Positions 32,512-45,100 of a DNA stretch of 64,000 nt are shown here, one piece after another. The position numbers were made by a program, and so were the translations under genes. The DNA is from Pinguiococcus pyrenoidosus (Eukaryota > Sar > Pinguiophyceae > Pinguiochrysidales > Pinguiochrysidaceae): NCBI GenBank assembly GCA_019677205.1, contig JAAMXY010000319.1, positions 36,391 through 100,390 of the forward strand, written 5' to 3'. Positions within the stretch are counted from its first letter, which is position 1. The number at the start of each line of letters is the position of its first letter. Below the pieces are notes generated by a model, which ran no database searches, was not told where the DNA came from, and worked only from the letters and a program-made list of their open reading frames with translations.

Positions 32512-34095
32512 TCATTCTGCTTCTCCGGTTGCCGTCGGTGTCTCTTCGCTCCTTCTCTCCACTCTGGCCATCACCATCTCTACGGACGCCTGGTTGAGGT
32601 CATTCATGTGCTCCGTCCTCTCACCATCGCCCTCGCGGGGACGTTCTTCGCCCGCCTCGTACCCCGGCGGCGGCGCAAAGAACGGGAGCTTCCCACGCTG
32701 CCAGTCGTTGATCACATTCACCGCCACGTTGTGTAGGTCTGGCTCGCCCCCGGCCCTCAACCTGCCCTGCCTGACGGCAAGCTTCTTCAGAAAGTCCACG
32801 TCGTCTTCCCAGTTCGGCGGGAGGCCGTACGCCCTGCTTATGTACTCCTTCTTCACGCGCTCAAGAATCGGCGCGACGAACGACGTGGGATCCGGAAGGC
32901 GTTCCGCGCGCACGACGCCCTTGAGCACCGTCTCCACCTCATCTTCTCCCTCGTCGTGGACGACTCCGGGGCTGTCGATCAGGAAGATGCGCCTCATAAG
33001 GGTGATGTACTGCCAGACCTTGGTCTCGCCGGGGATTGGCGCGACCTTGCAGACCTTCTTCTTCATCAGCGTGTTGATGATGCTGCTCTTTCCGACGTTC
33101 GGATACCCAATGATGCCCACGCTGATCTCCTTCTTGTCCCCGTGGAGCTTGCTGAACTGGCGCAGGAGGTTGATGAGCGCGCCCTTCCCGAAGCTGTTGC
33201 TGATCGACGCGTGGAACGCAATCGTGGGGTAGTCGCTGCTGAGAGCGCGGACCCATTTCCTCGCGACCCATGCCGGCACGAGGTCGCACTTGTTCACGAT
33301 GAACACGAGATGCTTGTGCGCGGCGTGCTTCCGCAGGTAGCGCTCAATATGCGAGGACCTCGTCCCCGGGATGTTCCGTGCGTCGAGCACCTGCAGCACG
33401 ACGTCCGAGCAGTCGAGCACCTTGTAGAGCTCGGACCAGATTCTCTTGGACTGGCCCTTGGCGAAGACGTCGTGAGACACCGCCTCGTAGTGATCCAGCT
33501 CTCTCTCGACGTTGGTGTCCGCGCCGGCGCCTCCCTTCTGCTCATAGGCCTCGGTCGCCTTCTCCGCCGAGGCCATGAGCGCGGTCAGGCTGCTCTGCTG
33601 CTCCCCGAGCTTCGGTCTCTTCCGAGTCCGCCTCGCTCCGAAGGTGCTCTCGTAGGACTCCGCCTGGAGGAGGTGGCCGCCGTCCCGCTTCTCCCTGGCC
33701 TCTGCCAGCAGGCCCATGGGCACCTTCTTCCGCCGCAGGATGACGCTGTAAGGGTCCGCCGCCTTCGTGGTCATTTGCTCCCGGAAGGCATCCAGCTCCT
33801 CCGGGGCCACCGTGCGAGTGTTGCCGAACCAGCGGCGGTCCGGCTGCACCCGGCCGGTCTGCGCAGTGATCTGGACATCTCCCGCCCGGTCTGCCATCTG
33901 CAGAGTCCCGCCGATGACCTCGCCCTTCTTGTTCCGGATGGCCTTGCCCGAGCGGTACATCTTCAGCCGCTCGATCGTAGTCTTGTCGCGCATGGTGCCA
34001 CCGGAGCGCTTGGACTTCTTGCGCGAGCCATCGCGATTGGGGTTGTCAGCTGAGGTGCTCTTCTTGTTGAGAGCGGCGTGCTTGCCGCCACCCAT
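32512..34095 (-). CDS. GNL2: Nucleolar GTP-binding protein 2 (NOG2/GNL2), 60S assembly factor
   Basis: Circularly permuted YlqF/YawG-type GTPase of 527 residues in one exon, needed for late nucleolar/nucleoplasmic maturation of the large ribosomal subunit. The permuted order is visible: G4 (IVNKCDLVP) precedes G1 (GYPNVGKSS) and G3 (DSPG). The NGP1NT-type N-terminal domain is clear ([32 protein letters not shown]). [17 protein letters not shown] and [18 protein letters not shown] are family landmarks. The C-terminal extension is shorter than in animal GNL2 (about 730 residues), close to minimal protist forms. The start ATG at 34095 gives the basic [13 protein letters not shown], suited to nuclear import. 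It shares a 341-base divergent promoter region with the next gene. Confidence 0.95.
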   Translation of the reverse strand: MGGGKHAALNKKSTSADNPNRDGSRKKSKRSGGTMRDKTTIERLKMYRSGKAIRNKKGEVIGGTLQMADRAGDVQITAQTGRVQPDRRWFGNTRTVAPEELDAFREQMTTKAADPYSVILRRKKVPMGLLAEAREKRDGGHLLQAESYESTFGARRTRKRPKLGEQQSSLTALMASAEKATEAYEQKGGAGADTNVERELDHYEAVSHDVFAKGQSKRIWSELYKVLDCSDVVLQVLDARNIPGTRSSHIERYLRKHAAHKHLVFIVNKCDLVPAWVARKWVRALSSDYPTIAFHASISNSFGKGALINLLRQFSKLHGDKKEISVGIIGYPNVGKSSIINTLMKKKVCKVAPIPGETKVWQYITLMRRIFLIDSPGVVHDEGEDEVETVLKGVVRAERLPDPTSFVAPILERVKKEYISRAYGLPPNWEDDVDFLKKLAVRQGRLRAGGEPDLHNVAVNVINDWQRGKLPFFAPPPGYEAGEERPREGDGERTEHMNDLNQASVEMVMARVERRSEETPTATGEAE

Positions 34096-34436
34096 TCTGT
34101 CCTCTTCGTCGCCCCGCCCGAGCTCACCAAACCCACAGGACGGGAGAGCAGCAAAGAGGAAAAGGACCTTGAGAAGACGTCAGGTGGCGCTTTTGCCTCG
34201 GAAGGACCCAAACTTCCGAGGCTTCGCTGAAATCCGCCGTTTTCAGTGAGCAATGAAAACAAGAAGCGGACCCAAAGCTCTGGTCATCATACCGAAAGCG
34301 GATGCAGCTCAGCACATTCAGTGACCAAACTCCAACTTCCCCGTCGCCGGTCACAGACGTCGGCTCATTTCCATGACCGGCGGGAAGTTGATGTGCGCAG
34401 CGCCGCGCTCTCTCCGCCATCCAAAGCGTCGACAGC
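34096..34436. promoter_or_regulatory. Divergent intergenic region NOG2/small membrane protein
   Basis: 341 bases between two divergent starts. No open frame or recognisable element stands out, apart from its position as a shared promoter. Confidence 0.3.
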
Positions 34437-35125
34437 ATGTTTTCGGGGGATTTCCTGTCGTCTAGGGCGTACAAGCTCTTCGGCCAGGTGCTTGCGGCGC
34501 TTCCGAGGCCTGTACAGCAGAATGCGTGGCTTCTGACGCCAATCACGGTGCGTACAAGCGGCTCATGGAGGAGAGTCGGTGGTAAAGATGGCGCTTGCAG
34601 ACTTCTGTGACTCGGATGCGTCTTTTCTGGGACGGACACTCGGGAGGGTTTGGCTGCTGGGGGCAGCGCGGTCGGCTACTTGAGTTTGAAAGCTGAAGTT
34701 CCAAGTGGCTCGTGTGGCGCAGAACCGCGATGGACCAAGTCAAATCGCATGCTGAGCGCTTTTACCTTCCGTTGCAGGTGCTCTGCATCGCGCGTCTCAT
34801 CTTTCTCGCGGTTCCGCTCTATGTGTCTACGCCGATCTTCGCGACGGCCGTGTACTGGGCGCACTCCAAGCTGAGCGGCGACGTGGGCAAGGACGGCAGA
34901 GCACACGACTCCGGCCCCAACCAGACCGAGGAGGCCCTCCTAGCCGAGATCGCCGCGGATGAGGAGAAGGAACGGCTCGCGGAGCAGCGGAGAAAGAGCC
35001 GCCAGGACAGCAAGCGGAAGGCCAAGGCGGCCCGCAGAGCAGTGGCCAACAACGAGGACGACGGCGATGAGGATGACGAGGACGACTCGTCCCTGGCCAA
35101 CCTCGTGTCCACCGGAAAGAAGTAA
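34437..35125 (+). CDS. Small membrane protein with acidic/basic tail, unknown
   Basis: Predicted 152-residue protein from exons 34437-34547 and 34778-35125. The 230-nt intron is the longest seen in the window (phase 0). Exon 1 codes an amphipathic start (MFSGDFLSSRAYKLFGQVLA). Exon 2 opens with a hydrophobic stretch (LICIARLIFLAVPLYVSTPIF region, about 20 residues), likely one membrane span. The remaining 90 residues are a highly charged helix (EEALLAEIAADEEKERLAEQ) with a Lys/Arg cluster and an Asp/Glu run, ending LVSTGKK. The basic-acidic tail suggests a cytosolic or nucleoplasmic coiled coil. I do not recognise the family. The start is the first ATG giving a coding-like exon; a second ATG at 34731 lies within the intron's 3' part and would give an in-frame but poorer N-terminus. 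Confidence 0.6.
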
Positions 35126-35601
35126 GCGGGCGGAGGCGTTCTGTGCGCTTCACGCGGTGTCACAGGGCATCAGTGCCGGCATCTGAATTACATCCTTCTA
35201 AGATGACCGTGCGTCCCCATCGTTGATACCATTGCTGCTGTCGTTGCCACTGCTCTTGCTCGGGATGTGCTCGACGCTCCAACGCTCCAACGCTCCGTCC
35301 CCTTGCTCCGCAGCTCTTTCCTTTACTCCCTCTCTTCCTTCTCGGCCTCCCTTCCTCCTCTCCCTCCCTCTCTCCCTCTCTCCCACGAGATCCGATTTGG
35401 GCACAAGTGCAGGTGCAAGCACAATCCACCAAACCCCATGCGTCTTGCCTCTGCCTTGCTTCCTTCGCGACCACGAAATCAAAGGAAGAAGCAGGCGATC
35501 AGTTGACCTCAGGGCCGTTTCAATAGTCCCGTAAACTCAGGAACCGACGGCCAGGGCCGCGGCCTCCAGCGGATCCCCAAACGCCACAGGAGTCTTCGAG
35601 G
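35126..35601. other. Pyrimidine-rich intergenic region
   Basis: 476 bases between two plus-strand genes. Bases about 35318-35390 are almost pure C/T on the plus strand (TCCCTCTC-type runs), just upstream of HYPK, like a promoter-proximal polypyrimidine tract. No gene is seen. Confidence 0.5.
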
Positions 35602-35992
35602 ATGGCAAAGGCAGAAGAAGCCAGCAGCAATCTTGAGAGGGTGACCGACTATGTGGAGGAGAAGGAGCTGGACACGGAGCGCATGGCCCAGGTACTCCAG
35701 AGCCTCGATGCCACCAAAGCCTTTTCTCTTTCCTCGCTGCGCGTTTTGCTCCGGATTCCAAGGCCTTGACGCTGCGCTGCCCGCCCAGGCAATGTCCGGC
35801 CTGGAGTCCGTGGGAGGTTCCACTGGGCACACGCCCAAGGAAGAGCCGCCCATGCCCACTGTGAAGCCGAACAAGGAGTTCGTAGCCTACATCGTCGATC
35901 AGCTGGAGATCTCGGAGAAGGACGCCAAAAGCGCCTTGAGAAAGCACGACAACGACCTGCAGCGCACGATTGAGCACCTCATCACCTGCTAG
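35602..35992 (+). CDS. HYPK: HYPK-like UBA-domain protein, NatA regulator
   Basis: Small acidic protein of 97 residues from exons 35602-35691 and 35789-35992 (97-nt intron, phase 0). The N-terminal helix carries LERVTDYVEEKELDTERM, the HYPK core helix that binds the NatA acetyltransferase active site. A Gly/Ser/Pro linker follows. The C-terminal 45 residues form the HYPK-type UBA domain (KEFVAYIVDQLEISEKDAKS and DLQRTIEHLI). Family length is usually 100-130 residues, so this is compact. The predicted role is to bind NAA15-NAA10 at the ribosome and tune N-terminal acetylation and nascent-chain folding. The start ATG lies just before the conserved helix. It converges on ATR with 172 bases between the stops. 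Confidence 0.9.
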
Positions 35993-36164
35993 ATGGAGGC
36001 GGCGTGTTCGAGGCGGGGTGCTCGAGGCGCTGCACGTGGAAGGCCGCAGTGCTACGGTGGCAAGTAGCAAGGATCCGCTTGGCTTGGTCAGCGACGAAAA
36101 AGAGAGGACATGGATGTACAGGGATGGAAACTCTTCTTGGGCCAAAGCTTTCGCCTTGGTTGCG

Positions 36165-39100
36165 CTACATCCACGGCGCCCAGCCCACGAACATTCGAGA
36201 TAGATTCCCGGTGTCGGTCGCTTCCTTGATCAGCCTGTCGACCTGTCCTGGCACGGACAGAGGAACGCGATCCGCCGAGTCTGAGGGCACCATGGAAAAG
36301 GAAGGAAAAGATGAGGACTGCTCATGGTTGTCTTCAAAGCACGACACCTCGCGCTTGGACCAGTGGCGCAGCTTCTTACCGCTCTCCTCCGCCTGTGAGC
36401 TTGAGCCGGGGCCGTGCGTGAAGGGCCCGAGGTTGTAGATTCCGCGCAGGCGCTCGTCGACAATCCGCAAAGCGCGGGCCGCATCGCCCTGAAGGCGGCC
36501 GGAGTCCACGAGCGGCGACTCTTCTGCGATCTCGCTCTGCGCTCGGCCCTGTCGCTGCCAGGCCACAGTTGGATCGCGCAAGAAGGGCTCCAACACGTTC
36601 AACAGAGTCTCGCGGTGATCTCGCAGAATGCTCAAGACAATGCTCATGACGTTGCGGAAGACGCCGGCTGTGCCGAAGAGGCCCATGGCGTCCACCATGT
36701 TCGCGGTGAGGCGGAAAGGGACGACCTCCGGCACCTTCAGATGCAGGCCCTTGTCGAAGATGCAATCGAAATCCACGTGCACCAGCTCCGCGGTATTCAA
36801 GCAGATCAGAATGTTCTCGCCGTGCCTGTCCCCAAGGCCTGCCGCACATCCAGTGAGCGTGGATGCCAAGGAGGCGCTCGTCTGGAAGCTTACCTATACA
36901 GTGGCCTACCGCAGACCACAGCGCCGCCGCTCTGGTGTATCTCGTTCTCGCTTCTAGCCAACGGCCGGGCTCGTGGAACTGATCCAGGAACCACTTGTGC
37001 AACACGGGGGGAAACCTCCGGAAGATGTCCCTTCGGAAGGCATGCGACAGGGCCTTCACGTCGTGGAAATGCTTGCTCTGCAGCTTCTCAGCGGCTTGCC
37101 TCATCGCCGAGAAGGGCGGCACGCGGAAGTTCAGCTGCGATTTGTACGCCTCCTCGATCTGGGTTCGGAGGCAGCCCGTGTTTTCCACCCACTCCAGGAG
37201 ACCGCATTCTTCGTTGAGGCAGATGACGGCATACGTGCGCAGCCGGAGCTTGCGCTTTGCGGCCTCAGCGTCTTGGTTCAGCAGCCGGTTCACCACAATG
37301 CTCCACTCCATCAACCGCGAGTCCTTGCGAAGGTCGCCCTTCTCCTCTCGCTTGCACAGGAACTTCACCAGCATCCCATCGTCCGTCTCGCAGTAGATCT
37401 TCTTCGGCTTCGCCTTCGACCGCATGACATCCACTTCAGGCAGGAAACGCCTGATCCGGGGAGCGTGGTCCAAGAAGGGCTCGTATACCGTGTCCGCACT
37501 GCGTCGTCCGGATTGAGAGGCGAACTGGACGCTGAGAGCGGACTGCGTTGGCACGATGAAGTTCTCCAAGCGAACGCCGGTCCCGATCGAGGCAGTGATG
37601 TTGCCAACCTCGCTCGGCAGGAACGACGCCAGCTTGACAAAGCTCCTGAACAGATTGCTGGAGTCGCGCAGGGCTTGCACGTGCTGCATGCACTCCCCGC
37701 CCGTGTTCCTCAGCAGGCGTGCAGCGGCCTGGACAATGCGGCTTCCCTGCACTTTCCGCTCGTCATGCTCCGAGTTCGCCAAGGCGCCGATGGTCCATAT
37801 CGCTTGGAGGGTGTGCTCCTTCAGAATCTTGATGAGAATCTTCACGACGATTTGCGCGACGTCCTCGCTGCTATGCGTCACCCTACTCAGAAGCTGTGCC
37901 TGCGCGGTGTACCACAGATGGCCCTCGACGCGCGGCACGGACTGAGCAATGATGTCGTTGCATCCCTCGCGAAGCGCCGAAGACAGCTGCCTCTTCTCCC
38001 GGGCTCCTCGGCTTTCGTGCCTCTTCTTTCCCTTCGGCTTCGAGAGGGCCACAGCCGCTGCGAGACTGGAGAACTCGAACCAGAGGGTGAGAAGGCGGGG
38101 CAGCGCCTGGAAGAGCTGCTTCGACTTCAGTGCGCCACCGCTCCCAACCTCAAGACCGCGGGCGTAGTTCGACATCGCCGCTTTCACATACCCATGCAAT
38201 GAGAGGTCGCCAGCGAGTCCGGCCTCCAAGCTGCCTTCGGTGCCGCCAGAAGCACTCACTTGCATCTCAATCTCGCGTCGCCTAGCTTCCAGGAGAAGAT
38301 CATAATACCGCGCAAGGGCGAAGTACGCCTTGGGCCACGAAGGCTGCATTTCAATCGCCAGATCAAAGCGATCGAGGATCTCGTTGCCGTGCTTCAGTCC
38401 TGCCTCCGTCAGCCACACGGTGGAGTAGAGCAACTTCTTGGCAGCGCGCTTCCGTCGGAAGGCGCTAGTCAACCTTTCCGAAGGTTTCTGATCCGCGGCC
38501 TTTCCATTGCCACCTTCCTCTCCCGCACCCAAGCCGTACTGGAGGCGTAGCTTCTCAGCTTCCGTTTGGACGCCGAAGCCAGATCCTTCCAAATGCATCA
38601 AGCCGTCGAACACCTTCCCCTGCGCGTGAAGAACCTTGGCCTCCTTCAGATGGAGCTCATCGGCGGGGAGACCGAGCTGCCGGGCCCACCTCAACTCTTG
38701 CTGGGCGACCCGGAAGTTCCTTTGATAGCAAGCGATTTTCGCCTGGGTCAGCGTAGATGTCCGCGCCGACTCCAGCATCTGCCCGTGCCTTCCGGTGAGG
38801 TCGAGGATGGCCCTGCGCAGGGCCAGCAAGGGTGCTCGAATGCCAAGCGATGGCCGCGTCAGCTCGAAGCGACGATGGAGATCGCTGAACTCGGAGAAGC
38901 TCTTGATAGGATCCTCATGGACCCGAAGGATCGTCTCTTGGCCGATCTCCAGCTCGCGAAGCATATGTAGCGAGACGGCCAAAGGATAGGATCGCTCGTA
39001 GGATTCCATGGCCGCCGCGCTCAAGGACTGCATGACCAGCAAGCGAGTCCCATCGAGGTGCTCTTGGAAAGCCTGAAGCTCCGCAAGTGCTCCACCACCT

Positions 39101-42100
39101 GCCCGAAGGCCCTGCGTCCAGCGCGCAAGCGACAGCACGGCTCTGCTGAAAAGGACCTTCACTCTGTCGTGGGTCGCCCAGGACGAGAAGAGCCGACCAT
39201 CGATTCTAAACGCTGACGCTGGGCCATCCTTCTTCGCACGCTCCGGTGCTCCACAGCTCTTCAGCAGAAACTCGAGGTCATCCCACTTTTGAAGCTGCCA
39301 GGCCGCCTCCAAGGCAACGGGTAGCGAGCTCACAGCCATCGCTCGGGACTTCTGTGCGAATCCCTTGTAATTCTGCAGCGCCGTCTCGATGTGGCCCAGG
39401 TTGAGGAGGGAGGTGAGGACGCCGTGGTGTGCCTCCCAGGTCGTCACGCGATCTTGGTACCCGTCGTCCTCACTCGTTGCTCCGCTGTCTGCGCGCAAGA
39501 GCCGCTTCGCCCGCTGCGGCAGCACTAGGCCATGGGAGCTCTCACGCATCGAATGGTTGTTCAGCGACGCTTCGTAGAGATCAAGCGCCTCTTCCCAGGA
39601 TCCCTGGTGCGCGAGTTCGGCCACGTGTTCCCGTTCTCGCGGGGAGAAGTCAGCGAGGCGTCGCGCGCTCTGAAGGCCGTCGATAGCATCCGGATCGTCC
39701 ATTTGCACGAGCGTGCAGTGAAGGAAAGCGATCTCCTCCTGCGTCAGCCTCGGAAGCTGTCCGTTGACGCCGTCGCTCCAGTCTATCTGAGAGTCGTCGC
39801 CACCCCCGGCAGATGAAGCGAAGTGCTTCATGTTGGACAGCCGTTCGTCTCGGACATGCATCTCGTAGTACTTGAGGGCTCGAGAGTACGCGGAACAGAT
39901 GAAGGCTGCCTTTGCAAGGGCGAGCTTGCCGATGCAGTTCATGGACTGGTCTCGAACGTGCATCCGGCCCTTGGGCCAGTCGGACTTGAACCCGGGCTCG
40001 CCAAAGCGATCGAGTGGTCTCCGCTTCGCGCTGGAGGCGCCCTCTCCTCCGCGATGCACCCAGCTCCAGAGGACGTCGAGCAGCCGGAAGATCGCCTGGG
40101 CCATCACAGTGGAAGTTCCGTCCCGGCTGTTGCGCCGGGTTCTCTCGAGGACGCCGATCATCTCCCTGCGAATCACGCCAATCTCAAAGCTGACCTTGTC
40201 TTCGTTGAACACCCAGATGTCCAGGATGAGGTAAGGGAGCAGGAAAAGGGCGATGTCTGGGCTGTACCGCACAACGCCTGTGCAGGCACGGAAGACCTCC
40301 TTGAATGGCCCACTGACACGAGCAATGAGGTACCGGCTCCAAAGGCCAATCCACCGCTCGAAGGTGAGCCCGTACTTGTAGAAGGGCGGCTTCTTCGAGA
40401 CTCGATCGATGAACTCATACTTCGTGGACCAGTAGGGCGCCACCGTCTCGAGGATCCCGCGATCGACCAAGACTTTGGCCAGCTCATCGGGCATCTCTGC
40501 CGCGTGTGGACCGGGGACGTCGCCTCCCTCATGCTGCTCCCTTTCTGCGGCTCGCTTTTTGGACCGCCGTCGCGCGGCCTTGGAAGACGTGTTGAACGAG
40601 CTCCCCAGGCACTTCAGAAGGCCCTGGATTGCAACGCCAAATCGATCCTGCTCTAAGGCAGACCGTGCCGATTTCAGGCCTTTCACAACGAAATTCTCGA
40701 GGACATGGAGCGCCATGTCCTCGACGCTGATGTGCCACGGCGCTTGACAGAGGTTCCCATCGCTGATGATCTCGGAGGAATTGGCGGTTGAGTCGCTTAC
40801 CTCGGACGACGCGCCGAGAACGAGCCTGGCCGGATCGATTGCACCGATCTCCCCAATGCACGAAGCAAGGGTCAGGATGGAGCTCTTCTCCTCCGAGCTT
40901 GTGACCGTCTTTGCACACAGCCGGAGCAGCAAGCTGACCAAGTTGTCCACGGATTCATCCACCGTCTCCCCACAAATGGTGAGATTCCGCAGCTCATTGC
41001 GCCGGTTGCGGAGGAGGTGCTCAAGTCGCGTCAGCGCGAGCTGGCGAGCCACCGGTACGTTCCCCAGGAGAAACTTGGAAACGCCTGAGAACTCGGCGGG
41101 GAGACTCTTCAAGGAATGCTGGCTCTCAAAGAGGGCTTGTACCTCACCGAGGGCAGCGAAGCCGGACGGCACGAGCGGAAGGCAGTCAGACACGCACGCA
41201 ATCATCTCTGCCGCCTTCAGCTTCTGGAAAAGCTTGCTGAGCACGTCAAGAGCATCCTTCACGGGTTCACGAGGCACCTCATCAGGCACCGCGGCGTCTC
41301 TGAGCAGAAGCGCGAAGAGCGGGATGCACATCGGACCGACGAGCGGGACCAGCGCTTCACTTTGGATTCGGTCTACGATGACGTCGAGAACGGCAACGGC
41401 GCCTGCGCACACCTCGCGGCGGCTGTCCTCCATGGCGGTGCTGCAGGATCCGATGACCTTGGGAGCAAATCGCACGAGCGATTCAAGGCCAAGAAGCTGG
41501 ACGCCCTCCCGGAGCGACATCATGAGACTTCTGCGCAGCAAGGCAGTCCGAGACTGCCAATCGTTGGTGACCAGGGAGTTCATGATGTACAGCCAATGCC
41601 GAGCCATCATGCTTTCAACCTTGTCCGCAACGCTGCTTCGATGCTCCGAGGTGCCGTCGGAGACTTTGCGGCGCTTGCGCTTCACAGATGCGAAGAAGGC
41701 GTGAACGCCCCCCCTTGTGACCAGGCCGCCGTCTTCCGAGTTTGCGCCAGTCTCTTCGGAGATCAGTGCGAGGATCTCCAGCGCCCGACGAACGTTGTCT
41801 CTGTCGCCACCCTGCCACCCGAAAGCGGCAACAAGTATGCGGAAGGTGTCTGCTTGGTACAGGTCAAGGAAGTCGTGGAGGTTTGCGTCCTGAGCCTGGT
41901 GCGCCACGGCCTTCTTCATCATCTCCAAAAAGGCAGAGAGCAGCCTCGTTGCGTGCTGCACGTCACTGACGTCGGCTGCGCGCTTGTCAGCGTCTTGTGC
42001 TTCGAGAAGGCAACGAGCTACAATGTTTGGCGCGAACTCGGAGAGCAGCACGAACCGCATCACAGAGTGGTCCAGTTGCAGGTCGTCGCTGGCTCGCAGG

Positions 42101-45100
42101 GCCATGAAGTTGTTCTCCACGGGATTCAGGCCCAGCCGTGCTTCCGGCCGGTTGAGGCACTCCAGAAGACGTTCCTCTTGCGCATTCAGGATGACATGGT
42201 TCCCGTTTGGAGCCGACGAGGTGACTTCCGAGCCGCCGAGACTACGGTCAAGCCTTCCACCACGCCTCGCGGCATTGCACTCCTGAAGTGCGAGTTCCGC
42301 GCACGTAGCCACGAAAGCAGGCTGTCCATCGCCCGGATCCACTGCAGAAGAAACCGGTTTCGCTCCCTTCAAGTCCTGCAGCACCAGCGGCGGCAGTACG
42401 TACGGAAGCACGAGCGCAAGAAACAGCGTCGGGGTCTGCACGTTCGCCACGTGCTCGGCAAAGATGTGAAGCACGCCCTTGGTGAGCATCGGTTCCAGCA
42501 AGGCCGCCAAGAACGTTTCTGGATAGCGCGAGACGCAGAAGAAGAAGCCGGAGTCCAGATCTGTGAGCTCTCTCCTCAACGTGTCAAAAGCGTCGTGGCA
42601 ATGCTTGGCGTCTTGCAGGAACCAGGTCTGCAGAAGTCCTTGAAAAGCCTTGCAGTAGTGGCGCAACGCTTCCATCGTCCGACTCGGTTCTGCGTCGTTC
42701 ATGTCTAGCCGGAGCGCCATGCACAAAGACCCGAGAACAGCCACTTGCCCTTCCGGGGTGCCCTTCGCCGCAAACAGCATCGCCGGAAGATCCTTTCGCG
42801 ACTGTGGAAAGCCCAGAGCCCTATCATCGATTGCAAGATGTGCTCGAGTCTGGCTCTTGGTCTCGCCACCCTCGGGCGCGCTGCAGAGTTCGTCCAGCAC
42901 AAGCGCTGCGTAGTTCCGGCCATCGTCGTTCCGGCCATCGTCGTTCCGGCCATCGTCGTTCCGCTTTCTAAGGGCATTGCAGAGCCTTCGCAGCCTTCGC
43001 CGAAGATTTGACAAGCGATCTCCCTTCACTCGCGCAAAGTCCAGCACTTTCAAGATCACGAAGTACCAGAGGCTGGATCTTCCCCTTGCGTCGGCAAGAC
43101 TCTCTGCCTTGCAGTCGCTCGATTCAAGCTCTTGCGTCTCTGCGCGGCGCATGGCCGTGGCCAAGGCGGACAGGGACTCCGCGACGCTTTCGATCGCCCG
43201 CCCGCTGGCTGTGGCAACGAAGTCCTCGACGGTGTTGGAGAACCCTACGTCAAGTCCGAAGCTCAGGCACCCAACGGCGACCCCTGCCGGCCCGCACTGC
43301 AGCACCATCTCCTCATCCCGCGACGAGAGGAACGCTGCAGCATCCATCCCGACCACTTGCCCCACAAGGGATACGAGGCCCAACTTGACGCTCAAGGGCT
43401 CCGCCAGGATCGAAAGGACATCCACCCCAGCAAAGCGACCGGTGGCTACTCTTGAGGCCGCGTGAGTCGGATGCATTCGTGAGCTTTCAGTGCTCGCCCA
43501 CTCAAGGCTCCATTCAACCACCCTGAGAACGGCGTCCCGTAGGTCATCAATGCTCGAGAATCCGCCAGTCGTTCCGTTCCATCGAAGCACGCTTGTCAGA
43601 GACAAGTCCACGACGGCTTCAAGATCTCCGGCGAATCGGCGCCGAAAGGGCTGCGTCAGGAGGGTGTTCGCGAATCTCCGGAAAAGGAAATCGCTAAGCC
43701 TCACTATTTGTATGCGCCCGTCGTCTTCGCCAAGGCTCGCCGTCAAGCTGCCATGCGAAAGGGTCGTGTCGCGCAACAGCAAGGCGGTCAACACTACGAG
43801 AATCCTCTTGGTTGAGGCATCCTTCTGGATCTGCATCTCCTCTCTGGAGGGAAGGGACGCCAGCGCCAGCAAGGCCCGTCCGGCTCGCTCGATTTCTTGC
43901 ACAAGCAGATAGGGCAGCCCATCTTCAACTCCCGTGTGCTCCAGGGAGTTGGCAGTAATTCGAAACGACGGCAGGACGGAGGATGACGGAGGGGCCCCCG
44001 GATCGCTCTTCGTGTCGAGAGCAGGCTGCTCCGTGCATACGGCGACGTCGATCGAAGCCATGCTGGCGTCCTTGACCAGACCGTACAAGCAGGGGCGCAG
44101 AAAGGCCTCCGCCAATTGCTTCCTCCCCTTCTTGTCTTCCCGGTACTCGAGAAGTTCTGTGAGCGCTGGGATCATCCTTGGGTCTTCCACCTCATGCGCG
44201 GCTCGCCATTGCGACGCCCTTGATGACGGCAGTAGACTGCAAAGTTGCCATCCAAGCACTGACAGGAATGCACGCAGGCAGTCGTGCTCCACAGGGCCAG
44301 CTTTCGACCGATCCTTCACGCCCGCGAGAACCTGGCAAGCAGACCTGCCAACGGCCGAGGCCACTTGGAGTCGCTCGGCACAGCTTCCGTACAGCGTGGC
44401 GTTGCAAATCGCCTGCACCAATGCTCCAGAAGCGTCGGATACGAAGGTTTGCAGCTTGGCGCTGAGCTGCTTGCGAACTTGCGACTGCCGCCGCTGGTCG
44501 TCGCTCATGACCGGCCTCGACGCCCGACGCATGGGCCCACCTCCTTCGCCTCGGGCCTCTTCTCCGTCCTGGAGGCATCCAAGAATCTTGCTCATCTCAC
44601 AGACGGTCGTTCCGATGGCCCGCAGCAGATTTCGCCGTCCAACAGTCGAAATCTGCAGCCTCTGTAGGATGCGAAGGATCGTTGCAAGGATGCCCTCGAT
44701 GCATGCCAAGTCGTCTTCGAAGCTGCATTTTGCATGGTGATCCCAAAGGCGTCTACAATGCCAGGCGAGATGGTCGACGGCAGCTGGAAGCATATTTACA
44801 CTGGTCTGCGTGAAGGGGACCCGGGCGACCGACGGGCACACCTGTGCTTGTGTCAGTCCCAACGTCAGCTGAAGAGATGCAAGTAGCAGGCGGAGCTGAT
44901 CCGAATGGGCGTGGACGACCACCGTACAGTTCTTGAATAAGCCAGAGCTAGCTTCCATGGGCTCATGCCCCCCGGATCCAGAGCAAGCCGCCGTGCTCCG
45001 GGGAAACAATCGAAACGTTAGGCCGTGGCTAGGAATCTGTGCCGTTCCACGAGCGACGCAGATCCCTGCGACCAAAGCGTCGTGCAGCAAGCTGGAAGCA

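Noticed and set aside
41116..42708. 530-codon plus-strand frame opposite ATR
   Set aside because: Composition is typical of an antisense frame (His/Gln/Arg-rich), and it lies wholly inside the ATR solenoid coding region.
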